Shown here: piece by piece, positions 21,597 through 32,327 of the stretch
Position numbering within the stretch: position 1 is the first letter of the stretch
Layout of the letters: every line of letters starts with the position of its first letter
Assembly: GCA_022579005.1 (NCBI GenBank)
Contig: MU401773.1
Span: 1-35,066, forward strand
Direction of reading: 5' to 3'
DNA from: Poronia punctata
Taxonomy: Eukaryota; Ascomycota; Sordariomycetes; Xylariales; Xylariaceae
Length of the DNA: 35,066 bases
Notes under the pieces: model-generated
What the model saw: the letters and a program-made list of their open reading frames with translations, nothing else
What the model was told of the DNA's origin: nothing
Database searches by the model: none
Made by a program: the position numbers and the translations under genes

Positions 21597-24500
21597 CTAG
21601 CTTTTTTTTTTTTAAAGCCTATTTTAAGCGCTAATATAGTTAGTAATAATATAAATTAATTAAAAACATTATAATAGCTTTTTAAATAAAGCGTTAAAGC
21701 TATACTTAAAAAGTATTATGCTAGCTTTTTATATAGCTTAAAAATTTATTAGTTTTTATAGTTTAAGCTAGTAAAACTTTTTAACTATAACTTTAGCTTT
21801 ATTACTTATAAAGTTATTATAAAGCTTTTAAGTTTAATTTTTTTTATTAGCTAATTTTTTTATTTAATTAAATATTTAACATTTTTTTAAAAAGTTTTTA
21901 TAAAGTTAACAACTTTATTTATATAATACTTTTTTAATTTAATTAGTATTATATTTTATAAAACCTAGTTAAAGTTAAAAAGTTTTTAATTGCTAGCATA
22001 GTAAAGTTTAATTAAAAAAATATAAAAAGTGCTATATATTTTTTACTTTTTAAGTAGTATAAGTTTAATAATAGTAAGTAAAATAATATTAAAAATATAA
22101 AAAAAACTTAAAAGTTTTTTATTAAACTTTTTTGCTAATTATTTAGTTTTAATATTTTAAGCATTTAATATTACTAATTAATTTTTTTAGTATTTTAAAG
22201 CTTTAAGCTTTTTTTTATTTACTTATTTTTTTATTTTTTTTAGCTAGCTTTAAAATATTTTTTAATAATTTTATAAACTTTTATTATTTAATAAGCATAT
22301 AATTTACTATTAAAATTTAAAAGTTTAGCGTTAGCTAGTAATAAATTATAAGCTAATAAATAATACTTATAATTAATATAAAATAAAGTTATATATATTA
22401 AAGTAAAAAAAGTATTATTATAAGTAAATTTAGCTATAAATAATAAGTTTTTTTAATTGTTTATTTTATAATTAATAAATATTTAAAAGTATATTTTAAA
22501 AAACTAATTAAGTTATTTTATTTAGCTATTAGTTTAAAAATAAAACGCAATACTTATATAAAGCTTAATTTTAATAAGCTTAAAAAAATCTTTTTAAAAG
22601 TAAGTAGTAAATTTAAAGTTTTTATTAAAAATAATATTTAAAAAAATGCTATAATATTTTTAATAAGTTTTAATAAAAATTTTAATAAAATTTTTAATTT
22701 TTTTTTTATTTACTTTTAAAAGTATAAATTATTTTATTTTAGTAAAAAAGTTAACTATTACCTATATAAAATTATATTTATTAAAAAAAAGAAAGTTTAT
22801 AATAAAGTTTATTACTACTATGTTTTATAATTAATAATAAAGCTTTATAAGCTATAAAAGTTTAAAAAATATATATTTTAAAGCTTTATTTTGCTAGCAC
22901 TTAAAATATTTGCTTATAAAGCTTTTAATAATATTTTCTATACTTAGCTACTAAAAGTTATAAGTAATTAGCTTAAATATTTTATTTATGCTTATATAAC
23001 TAGCTATAAAAGTATTATATTTTAATTTTATTACTTTAATTTATAAGTTATAAAAAACTTAAAAGCAGGTTTTATAATATAAAAAACTATTTTTTAATAC
23101 TATATTTTTTTATAGTGCTTTTAATTTAAGCTTATATTTAAAATTTTTAAGTTTAGCTTTTTTTATATGCTTAATAAAGTTTTAATTTTATTTTAAAACT
23201 TTAAAACTATAAAAGCGTTTTAAAGTTACTAAAGTTGTAAGTAATCTTATTAGTAGTGCTATAATTAAAAAAACTTATTTTAAAAAGCCTTTAAAGTGCA
23301 AAAAATGTTTTTTTTATAAAACTGCTTTAATAAGCTAGTTTTTAGCTTTTTTTTTTTTTAAGCTAATATTATTATAATTAAAAAAAAATATTAGCTTTTT
23401 TATTTTATTTTTTAAGCTTATAGTTAATAATAAACTAATAAGTTAATAGTTATTATGCTTATTTTGCTTATTTTGCTTATTTTTTATTTATTACTTTAGT
23501 AGTAGTAAAATAAGCAAAGTTTTAATAATTAAAATAAATTTTTATTTTATATTTAGCGCTTTTTAAGTACTGTTTTTATTAATTAAAAAAATTAACTATT
23601 GCTAGTAACTTTTTATTATAAATTTTATAGTTTATTTTTGCTAGCAAGAGCTTTTAAAAGTAAAATATAATAAGTTAAAGCTTGCTGTTTTTGTTTTTTT
23701 TAAAAAAAACTATGCTAAAAGCGTAATTAAAAGCGTTAGTTTTAATATATATTATAATATTAAAATTAAAATAAACTAAAATTAAAGCTATAGTAAATTT
23801 ATATTTAAAAGTTTATATAGCTTTAGCTATTTAGCTAGTTTATTTTTAAGTTTTAATGTTAACTTTATTTATATTTATTAAAAGCTTTACTATTTTAAAA
23901 AAGTTTTTAATAAAGTGTTAATAAAAGTTAGCAAAGCTTATAAATTATTATAACTTTTTAAGCATTTTTAAGTTTTTTTACTTAATAATATAGTTAATTT
24001 TATTTTAAGCTATTTTAATACTTTTAGCGCTAATAATATATTTTAAAAATTTAACTTTTTTAACTTACTATTTATACTTTTAAAGTGCAATAGCAAAGTT
24101 ATACTAAGTTAAGCAATAAAGCACTTTTTTTATAATATAATTATATTTTTTAATAGTGTTTATATAAATAAGCAAATTATTTAAATAAATAAGTAAACTA
24201 TTATTTATAAAGTTTTAAAAAATATTATTTATTATAAACTAAAACGTTGCTAAAGTATTAATTAATTTTATAAGTATAATAATATATTTAAAAAGCTTAT
24301 ATTTATATTAAAAAGCGATTTTTTACTTATAACTTTTTTTAATTTAAACTAAATAAAAATTAAATTTAAAATTTATTTTAATAAACTATTTAGCTATATT
24401 AAAATATACTTATAATTTAAATATTAATAAGATTAAATATTAAATTAGTATTATAATACTATTAAGTTTTTAGTAATTAACTATAAAATATAATTTTATA

Positions 24501-27500
24501 GTATTTTTTTTATTTATAAATATTAAAAAAGCGCTATATAATAATATTAATTTTTTAATATATTTAAAATTTAATATTTTTTTAGCTAAACTTTTAAAGT
24601 ATTTAGCTTTTTAGCAGTTATAGTATAAAAAAGTTTTTAAAAAAGTATTTTTTTTTTTAAAAGTTAATAATATAGTTTTATATTATATAGTTAAGTAAGC
24701 AAAAAGTAGCTTTTTTACTTATAATAAGTAAGTAACTATAAAACTTTTTAAGTATATTTATAAAAGCATTTTAAGCAGCTTAAGCAATAGCTATAACGTT
24801 AAACTTTAAAGTATTTAGCTAGATTTTTTATTGCTAAATAACTAGGCTAGTATAATTTTTTTTGCAATAATTTAAAATAAATTAAATTTTGCTGCTGTTT
24901 AAAAAAAAGTATGCTAGCTAGTATTTTTTTATTTACTATTAAAATAAAATAATATTATATAAGTTATTAAAGCTAAATAGCTTAAAGTTAAAGCAAATAA
25001 AGTAATTTTTTTAATAATATAATATAAAATAGTTTATATAATACTTATTACTATTTTTTAAAATAATAGTATTAAAGCTAGTTATAAGTTAAAAAAATTA
25101 TTGCTTAATAATAAAAAGCTTTTATATTTAAGTTTTTTTTAGTAATATTATAAATATAAAGCTTTTAATATTTAATAAAGCTTTTATAAAATGTTTTTTA
25201 CTATTATAAAGCAAAGTTATAAAAATAATAAGTTATTAGCTAGCTTTTAGTTTTTAAAAAATATAACGTTTAAATTTAAAAGTGTTACTAAGTTTTTTTT
25301 TTAAAGTAAAATTAGTAATTATTTTACTTTTTTTTAGCTAGATCTTATAAAGCATAATATAAAAGCTAGCTAAAAATTTAATTTAGTATTAGTTTTAATT
25401 TTTATAAACTTAGTTTTTTTAAAAAGTTTAATTAAAATAATATTAATTTAAGCTTTTTTAATTAAAATAAGTTTATTTTTTTTTAACTTTTTTTAGCAAA
25501 AAAGATTTTTTTTAAGGCTAAAAGCAAGTTTTTATTATTTATATTTTTTTTAGCAAAATATTTTAAAGTTTAATAGTTATTTTGTTTATATTGCTAGTAA
25601 GCAACTTTATTATGCTTATATTAGTTAATAGTAAACTATATAATATTTTAAAATATTTTTTTGTTTAAAGCTTACTTTTTATTTTTAGTTTTAAATTATA
25701 GTAGTAGTTTTTTTATATTAAACTTTTTTAAATTATTTTTTAAAAATAAATTTTATAAGCTAAAATTAAAGCAGTTTTTTTTGCTAATTTATTAGCTTAA
25801 CTTTAAGTGCTTTTTTATTAAAACAAGCTTATTTTTTAATGCTAAAGTTAATAGCTTAAAGTTAATTATTATATTTTTATAAATTTAACTAGCTTTTTTA
25901 ATAGCGTTAAAAAACTTGTTATTTTATTTAAAAAAACTTTTTTTTTATAAATAAACTAGCTTAGTTATTTTATTAAAAAAAGTTTTTAATATATAATTTT
26001 AAAATATAGTTTTAAACTACTAAATAAACTTATTTAAGTTTAGTATTTTTATAATATATTAAGCTATATTATTATAATATTTTAATTTAAGCATTTTATA
26101 AAAGTTATAATATTTTTTTATAAAATTTTTAAATTTTTTTTTAACACAGCTTTATAGCTTTACTATACGTTTTAAAGCTAAAGCTATTTTAATTAAGCAA
26201 GCTTTTATTAATATTATATTTAAGCTTTATTTATTAGCAAAAAGCTTATTTAATTAATATAATAATAGTTTTTTAAAAAGTTTATAATATAAGTTTAAAA
26301 ATATAAGCAAACTTAGCTTTATTAAAAAAAAATTTAAATAAGTTTTTTTTATTATAAGTTAAAAGTTTATTTAGCTATACTAAGTTAATTTTAGTTAAAG
26401 TAATAAGTTAAAAAAGCTATTTAAATATATAAATAAGTTGTTTTTTTATAGTTGCTAGTAAGCTTTTATTATTATTATTATTATTAAAGCTGCTAAAAAG
26501 CCTTTATAAAAGTTTATATAAAGGTTTTTATAGCAAAGGTAGTAGCTAATAACTATTAAAATTATTATTAAAGTTATTTAAGTTATTGCTACTTAAAGCA
26601 CTTAAAAATATTTTTTTTAAGCTACTTATAAAAAAAAGCTAAAAGCATATTATAAAGTACTATATTTAAGCTTTTTTTATAATTTTTTAAGCTTATATAG
26701 CTTAAAAAGCTTTTAAAGTAAGTTGCTTTTAAATATAAGCTTTTAAGCTAAAATAGCTAATAAATGCGCTAAAAAAAGCACTTTTTAGCTTACTTATTAG
26801 TAAATTAATATTTATTAATTATTTTTAGTTTTAATAAAGTTACTTTTAAATTTTATTAATTATAGCTTAAATATAAGCTTATAAATTATTTAATTAAAAA
26901 AAGTTTATATAAAGCTATTATTAAAAGTTTTAAATTTATTTATTAATTTTTTTAGTATAATTATTTAAATTATTAATAAGCTTATAATAATTGCTTTTTT
27001 ATTTTTAAACTTTTTAATAAAGTTTTAGCAAAGCTTATTAATAAGTTTAAACAATATATTAAAAATTTTAAATAGCTAAAGTATAAATTTTTTAATTTTT
27101 TATAAATATAGTAATAATAAAGTATACTTTTTAAGCAAAAATATTGCTTTTTTTTTAATTTTTTAGTAAAAAGATTATAGCTAATCTTTATTAATTAAAA
27201 AATTATTTTTATAAATTTTTATTATAATATTATAAAAGTTTTAAACTTTATTATATTATTAAAATAATTTAGATTTTTTAATAGTTTTAAAAGCTTAAAT
27301 ATTATAAGTTAACTTTTAGCAAATATAAATTATATTTTTTATATAATTATAAATAATAAAAGCAACTTTAAAAAAGTATTTAAAAGTAATATTAAATATA
27401 AAAACATTTTTATTTATATTATTTTTAAAAATATTAAAAAAATCTAAGGTATTATATAATATAAAAGCCTAGCTTATATTAAGTATAGCGTTTTTAAATA

Positions 27501-28312
27501 AAAAAGCTATATTATTAAAAGTTTAAAATTTAATAAAAAATTGTTTTTAAATAAACTTTTATTATTAATAAATAAATTAATAAAGAAATAAATATATATA
27601 TTAATAAAAATAGTTTATTAATTAAAATACTTTTTTAATAAGTAAAAAGTTTAATAAAGTAAATAATATTAAAAAAATAGCTACATATAAAAAAAAAGCG
27701 TATTAAAAATAAATTTTAGTTTATTATTAAAAGTAATAATAAAAGCTTAAAAAAAGCAGTTTAAATATATAAGTTTTTAAAAAATAATTTAATAATATAA
27801 TATTTAATAAAAGATTTTTTAAGTAATAAAAATGCTTAATAAAGTTTATTAGCTAAAGTAGTAGTTAGTATAATTAAAAAAAGTAAAAGTAATTAAAAAA
27901 ATTATAAGTTAAAAAAAATAAAAATAAAAGTAGCAGAATTTTTATTATTTATAAGCTTTTAAAGCTTTAAATTAAAACTAGCGTTATTTTTAAATAAAAA
28001 TTTGTTTAAGCTATTATTAAATAATTTTTTAAATTTTAATTTATTAAAGTTTTTAAATTTAAAGTTTTTTAAAAAAGATTTTTTTTTATTAAAAAACTAT
28101 ATTTAAGTAACTAGTATAGTAACTAAAACCTAAAAAGCTTAGTTATAAAAGTAGTTATTGCTAGCAACTAAAGTTAAAAAAAAAAGCATTATTAGTAATA
28201 GTTTTAATAAAAAAATTTAAAAATATAAATAATATATAAAATAAAAAACTAAAGTCTTATAACTTAAGCTAAATAAGTTAAAGTTTTTTTTTATAAAAAA
28301 TATAAAATTATT
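21597..28312 (+). mobile_element. Interior of retrotransposon copy A, no readable genes
   Basis: The 6.7-kb interior is AT-rich throughout and has no reading frame above chance length. Its first 2.7 kb is colinear with the interior of copy B (32328-35066); the sampled differences between them are almost all C/T or G/A. Coding genes must once have been here, judging by length, but none can be identified by reading. Confidence 0.85.
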
Positions 28313-28640
28313 TATAATAAAAAGCTTAATATAGCAACTTAAAAGTAAAAATAGCTTTAATTTAATTTAATAATTTTATATAAGCTAAAAGGATTTATAT
28401 AAAAAAAGTCTTTTTCTAAGCCCTTAAAAAAATATAAGTTTATTTATCTTTATCCTTAGTTAAAAATTAGCAATTTTTATTTCCTTTATATAAAAGAAGT
28501 CTGCACCTTATATTTGCAAATGCATATAACATAAAACTAATAAGTTAATCCTATTTAACCTCTTTATCTAAGGGGGCTGTCTCCAACACTTGTAACCTTT
28601 TAATTAGCTAGGTCCTATTACCTAAACGTCCCGTGTAACA
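28313..28640 (+). repeat. 3' LTR of retrotransposon copy A (328 bp)
   Basis: Starts TATAATAAAAAGC, aligned with TGTAACAAAGGGC of the 5' LTR, and ends CGTCCCGTGTAACA. Its right half keeps many C residues that are T in the 5' LTR. Together the two LTRs show that the original ends were TGTAACA at both extremities, so the terminal heptamer is direct rather than inverted, with the canonical TG...CA outer bases. Confidence 0.92.
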
Positions 28641-28645
28641 ATATG
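28641..28645 (+). repeat. Target-site duplication (right), ATATG
   Basis: Identical to 21264-21268 and immediately after the last base of the 3' LTR. Confidence 0.9.
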
Positions 28646-29043
28646 GAAATTCAACCTCCTTTCTATCGACAAGTAGCTTGGAGATTATTCCAAATGAGAA
28701 AAGTTGAAAAGACCAAAGACACGACAACATACTTACATATTATAACACAAAAACTCCTATTAAACGTGGTTGTTCCGTTTACCCTTGAAAGTACGGTTGA
28801 CTACCTACCTACTATACCTCGTGTAAACACCTCTTAAACGTGTACACTTGTGCTTCCTGACGTCTTATGCGACCATCTCATAGTCTTGCCAGCCGCATGA
28901 CAGTAACCAAGTAAGTTGTCCACCACTTCTCGACACTCCCAGATGCGACGGCGTGAGGGGCCTCCTATTATGTGTTATGCACAAAGTCCACTAATCCACA
29001 TATCCCCGGAGCTCCATTGTTAAGCCCGAAAGCACGTGTGGTA
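28646..29043. other. Flank between retrotransposon and decayed gene
   Basis: Normal-GC sequence without a supported gene. A 64-codon plus-strand frame at 28643-28837 begins inside the target duplication and has no recognisable domain. Overlapping frames on both strands near 28968-29225 are shadows of the decayed reading frame described at 29044-29484. Confidence 0.5.
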
Positions 29044-29484
29044 TCATGCCGTGTCCGTTGGCCCCGCCATGCGGCTTCGTGTTCGCTTGGTTGGTTGGTG
29101 TGTGGGAATTTGGAGGTCGTCTCTCTCTTTACGAGGGAGGGCCGCTGGTGTATTAATCGTTGACGGCTCGTAGAAGCGAAGATGCCGTAGTCGTTCGACG
29201 TGGTACTGGTATTCGTCGCATTCATTGCACCGGTATCGCGTACCGGCCTTAAACGGGGGTAGGCGTTCCCGTAACCGGATTTACGATTCCTTGTCGTCGC
29301 CGTAGTCGTTGAATCTCAAATCTCATGGAGAGGTTTGCGTGGTCTTATTCGGTAAAAACTCTCCTCGGGTGTAATATCCGACCTCGTATGCTGATCTGCC
29401 ACCGGTCTGTGTACTAGAACGCTTGTCCGGGTGGATCGGAAAGGCCGACATTGGTTCGTCCAAGGAACCACGACGATTTTGAGA
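29044..29484 (-). pseudogene. Broken gene fragment with a C2H2 zinc-finger-like segment
   Basis: One minus-strand frame reads as protein for 147 codons but contains two internal stops: TGA at 29325-29323 and TAA at 29283-29281. It is preceded by TAG at 29487-29485 and ends at TGA 29046-29044. Before the TGA the text is DEPMSAFPIHPDKR, GGRSAYEVGYYTRGEF; between the stops DLRFNDYGDDKES; after them LPPFKAGTRYRCNECDEY and VERLRHLRFYEP, all hydrophilic and non-repetitive. YRCNEC...RH is like a C2H2 finger (C-x2-C-x11-H) whose last His position, H-x3-Y, is Tyr encoded by TAC. All three stops and that Tyr could arise by C-to-T changes (TAA from CAA, TAG from CAG, TGA from CGA, TAC from CAC). The TAG could instead be an intron acceptor. 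An alternative is a short intact C-terminal exon ending at the first TGA. It lies only 400 bp from the RIP-affected retrotransposon. Confidence 0.4.
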
Positions 29485-29550
29485 CTAAGCTCTGCTTCCT
29501 AGTTCAGTTGCCGAAAAAGAAATCCTCTATCTCGTATTAGCCTTTATTTG

Positions 29551-29919
29551 CTAAGAAGGATACCTTGCACAAAGGGCAACAGATAAGTCATAACTATGTT
29601 TCTCACCTTGCCTCATCCTATCATTTTCTTGTGCCACCCTTTCAGATATAAATTCTCGAGAAACATGTCTGTGTTCCTCTGGTGATTCCTTTGTACTAGG
29701 TAGGAAGGATAAGAACATAATGAAAATGGTTGCAATGATGAAGAATGACATGATAGAGAGCAGCCGAAATAAACATCGGAGGAACCAAGGCGTGATATAC
29801 ATCATGGACAAAGAAGAAAAAACGGCTGTGATAACCAAAGGTTTGGAAATCAAGATTAAGCCAGGCCTCCAGCATCGCAGACACGTTCGGCAACTTTTCA
29901 TCGGGGGCGGAGTTGACAA
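29551..29919 (-). pseudogene. Possible fragment of a membrane protein, frame uncertain
   Basis: A minus-strand frame here has two or three hydrophobic segments (LVITAVFSSLSMMYITPWFL and LLSIMSFFIIATIFIMFL) followed by a charged tail rich in Glu and Arg (SPEEHRHVSREF, SERVAQENDRMRQ). The overlapping minus-strand frame at 29696-29938 and its upstream extension look protein-like at their beginning (NFKSIVNSAPDEKLPNVS), as if the coding text passes from one frame to the other near 29840. That could be a frameshift in a decayed gene or chance. A further minus-strand frame at 29898-30215 begins MTIDSRARRSHYESADLRYP and has a GTAAGC that might be an intron donor. I could not splice these into one continuous gene. 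The fragment at 29044-29484 lies just downstream on the same strand and may belong to the same former gene. Confidence 0.22.
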
Positions 29920-30558
29920 TCGATTTGAAATTTCGCAAGTGTTGCCAATAGTGGAATAGGGACTTGTACTTTTAGAAAGTGAGAGACAAACAAACTAACT
30001 ACTCGTAAGGAATTAAAATGATTCTGGATGGTGTAGTAAAAGTAAAGCTTACCCCAGAGGAAAGAACCAGAACCTTCTAAGGGACAGATCAACGTATAGT
30101 AGGTAAGTAGGCAGGCAATACGTTCGTAATACAGATCAGACCAGACTCCGTGTCCGGGATAGCGGAGGTCCGCAGACTCGTAATGGCTTCTTCGGGCCCG
30201 AGAGTCAATTGTCATCTCCCGGGATTATCCCCGTTGTATCCGTACCAAGGATAATTGCATTACTTAGTGTGTTCCGGAGGACAGTTTGATCTGTGACTTG
30301 ATCCCCCTCCCTTATACCTAAGGCAGGTACATCCTACAACGTGTAAATCTAAAAACTATCAGCTTACCATTCCACCATTTTGCTACTTTATACACACCCA
30401 ATCAATTCTCAAGAACTGACTTGAGCCCTCCGGTTTTACAGTGCCCCTGAAAAAACATTATCAAACAATAGAGAAAATGCAAAACTAAAACAAACAAGTC
30501 TAAACTAGGGTAATCAAAAAGAACATATAACAACAAAGCCACTAATAAGACAAAGGGG

Positions 30559-30589
<31 letters not shown>

Positions 30590-30813
30590 CACCATACAAA
30601 GAAATGGTTCACATAATCCGCTTTCATCAATTCCTTACACATGAAAAAAAGAAGTAGTAGAAGAAGAAGGAAAAGGAAAAGGAAAAAAAAAAAAAAAAGG
30701 AAGGATATCCCGTTGCAAATGGGCTATCGGGTAGACAGAAAACAAACCACGATGGGCATTAGATAATGTACACTTTTACTCGTACCTAACCTCCACAACC
30801 CATCCATCCATCT
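29920..30813. other. Intergenic region with poly(A) tracts
   Basis: Beyond the doubtful frame noted above, nothing gene-like is seen. Notable are long A tracts at 30559-30585 and 30682-30698, preceded by GGAAAAGGAAAAGG-type purine runs, which resemble the purine leader before the thiolase. Frame 30402-30599 on the minus strand is a translation of the poly(A) tract (poly-Phe) and is rejected. Confidence 0.5.
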
Positions 30814-31542
30814 ATGCCAAATGGTGATCCAAACTCGATAAACCAACCAACGAAGCTACGCCCCCGAACCCTGACCCTCACCCAAGCCCAAATAAAATCA
30901 ACACCAAACCCACCGACCACACAAAAGAAAGAGAGGCCCAAAAAAATGCTAATCCTCCCCCTAACGTACATCCTAACAACGCACCTCACCCTCATAACGA
31001 TCCTCCTCCTCAACCCCCCGCTCCTCCTCCGAATCCTTCGTATCTCCACAACAATCTACCTAATCCTCCTCGGCCTCATCCTCTCCGAGATTCTGCGCGA
31101 GGGCCTCCTAATCAACGGCTCCAACACCTTACATTACGACGTGCGTCTGGCCTGGACGGCATGGTACGTCCTCGTCGCATGCAGTATTTTCGACTGGAGA
31201 CTTCTGGTTCCGGCCGTCGTCATCCTGGCGTGGTTTATGAGTTTCGACGAGGTGAGGCGGTTGTTGGATTACGGACTCGTGAGGTTGGGGTGGATGGATT
31301 TGGCGTATAGTCCCCTATCGTGGTTCTTTAGTCGCGAGGCTACGCTTCGGTTTGGGGTTTGGTTTAGATTGGTTGTGGTTAGGAGGACGGTGGATTATTT
31401 GGTTTTGCCCGTGTTGGGACCCGTGAAGGGGTTGATGGATTATGCGGCCGGTTGGGTTTTGCAGACGGGCGAGATGGGGTTGGAAAAGTTGAGGCCGCCG
31501 GCTAGGTGGACTTGGGTTGTTCTTAAAGGTCGGGGGTCATAG
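30814..31542 (+). CDS. Probable multi-pass membrane protein, unknown function
   Basis: A 242-residue frame with a clear hydrophobic pattern. The first 44 residues are polar, rich in Pro, Thr and Lys. Hydrophobic segments follow at about 46-66 (LPLTYILTTHLTLITILLL), 78-92 (STTIYLILLGLILSE), 114-124, 129-142 (LLVPAVVILAWFM) and weaker ones at 183-203. Between them is YDVRLAWTAWYVLV, and the C-terminus is basic (VVLKGRGS). I recognise no family motif. The start is uncertain: Met45 (ATG at 30946) has A at -3 and an A-rich leader, a better fungal start context than the first ATG, and would give a 198-residue protein without the polar head. Codon third positions are GC-biased in the second half, supporting a real gene. 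It stands alone between the two retrotransposon copies. Confidence 0.6.
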   Translation: MPNGDPNSINQPTKLRPRTLTLTQAQIKSTPNPPTTQKKERPKKMLILPLTYILTTHLTLITILLLNPPLLLRILRISTTIYLILLGLILSEILREGLLINGSNTLHYDVRLAWTAWYVLVACSIFDWRLLVPAVVILAWFMSFDEVRRLLDYGLVRLGWMDLAYSPLSWFFSREATLRFGVWFRLVVVRRTVDYLVLPVLGPVKGLMDYAAGWVLQTGEMGLEKLRPPARWTWVVLKGRGS

Positions 31543-31994
31543 GGGGTTATGAGTGAAGGGGGGGGGGTGAGGGCTTTTTATAGCAAGTGTATGTAAGTAT
31601 GCATCGAAGGGGATTTCGAATACAGGGTTCACCAGATCATTATTAAGGAGACGCGTTTATCTGGGCATGTGTTGTCGAAAAAGGTCGGATTCTAAACCTA
31701 TCTGCGTACGTAGTTCCCATTATCGTAAAATCATCGAAATGTACTAAATTACCGGCAACCTTTCCACGAACCCTATTTGTCTCTCGTCTCTCGTCCCTCG
31801 AGGGAATAAAAGTCTGAGGTCCATCTCCCGTGGCGCCTCTTAGTCGACCATCCATATCATCAAGCACATCTGTTAGACTCGATGACCTTGTACCTGTCCT
31901 GTCCCATATCATCTCCTAAATCGGAGCAATAACCTTTAGTGTTACGTGCAAAAGCAACCAGATGCCACCATTCCCTGCGTACCCATTTATATGC
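31543..31994. other. 3' flank of membrane-protein gene up to retrotransposon copy B
   Basis: Contains a G-run (31558-31567) just after the stop codon. An 89-codon minus-strand frame at 31643-31912 starts with a true ATG and has protein-like composition (SSSLTDVLDDMDGRLRG, NLVHFDDFTIMG), but I recognise no domain; it might be a small gene or a relic. It is listed separately. Confidence 0.45.
31643..31912 (-). CDS. Small hypothetical ORF, doubtful
   Basis: An 89-residue frame starting at ATG 31912, with a TAG two codons upstream. The sequence is hydrophilic with mixed charge (IPSRDERRETNRVRGKV) and lacks signal peptide, membrane segment, cysteine pattern or repeat. It converges with the membrane-protein gene at 31542 and lies about 90 bp from the retrotransposon. 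It could be a remnant of a larger gene cut by the insertion or a chance frame. Confidence 0.2.
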   Translation of the reverse strand: MIWDRTGTRSSSLTDVLDDMDGRLRGATGDGPQTFIPSRDERRETNRVRGKVAGNLVHFDDFTIMGTTYADRFRIRPFSTTHAQINASP

Positions 31995-31999
31995 AATTT

Positions 32000-32327
32000 T
32001 GTAACAAGGGGCTTAATATAGCGACTTAGAAGTAGAAATAGCTTTAATTTAATTTAATAATTCTGTATAGGCTAAAAAGGTTTATAAGGAAGAAGTCCTT
32101 TTTTAAGCCCTTAAAGAAATATAGGTTTATTTATTTTTATTTTTAGCTAAAGATTAGCAGTTTTTATTTTTTTTGTATAAAAAGAGTTTATACTTTATAT
32201 TTATAAGTATATATAATATAAAACTAATAAGTTAATTTTATTTAACTTTTTTATTTAAAAGGGCTGTTTTTAATACTTATAGCTTTTTAATTAGCTAGGT
32301 TTTATTATTTAAATATTTTATATAATA
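32000..32327 (+). repeat. 5' LTR of retrotransposon copy B (328 bp)
   Basis: Starts TGTAACAAGGGGC and ends TATAATA, same length as both LTRs of copy A. Its mutation pattern resembles the 5' LTR of copy A (outer bases preserved, inner half AT-converted) more than the 3' LTR of copy A. Confidence 0.9.

Larger units (their letters stand above)
21269..28640 (+). mobile_element. LTR retrotransposon copy A, complete ends, coding capacity destroyed (RIP-like)
   Basis: A 7372-bp element bounded by two 328-bp direct repeats and a 5-bp duplication, which is the full structural signature of an LTR retrotransposon. The 6716-bp interior has almost no C or G outside AGC/GCT-type words and is blocked by stops in all frames, so no gag, protease, reverse transcriptase or integrase can be read; the superfamily (Ty3 or Copia type) is therefore undetermined. 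No primer-binding site or polypurine tract is recognisable after the mutations. Orientation is arbitrary; I use the plus strand. The same family recurs at 32000 in the same orientation. It sits 390 bp upstream of the leucine-rich-repeat gene. Confidence 0.93.

Noticed and set aside
30402..30599. Minus-strand frame with a run of Phe
   Set aside because: Its core is a translation of the poly(A) tract at 30559-30585.
30786..31049. Minus-strand Arg/Gly/Val-rich frame
   Set aside because: Shadow opposite the membrane-protein gene; the plus strand has the hydrophobic segment pattern.
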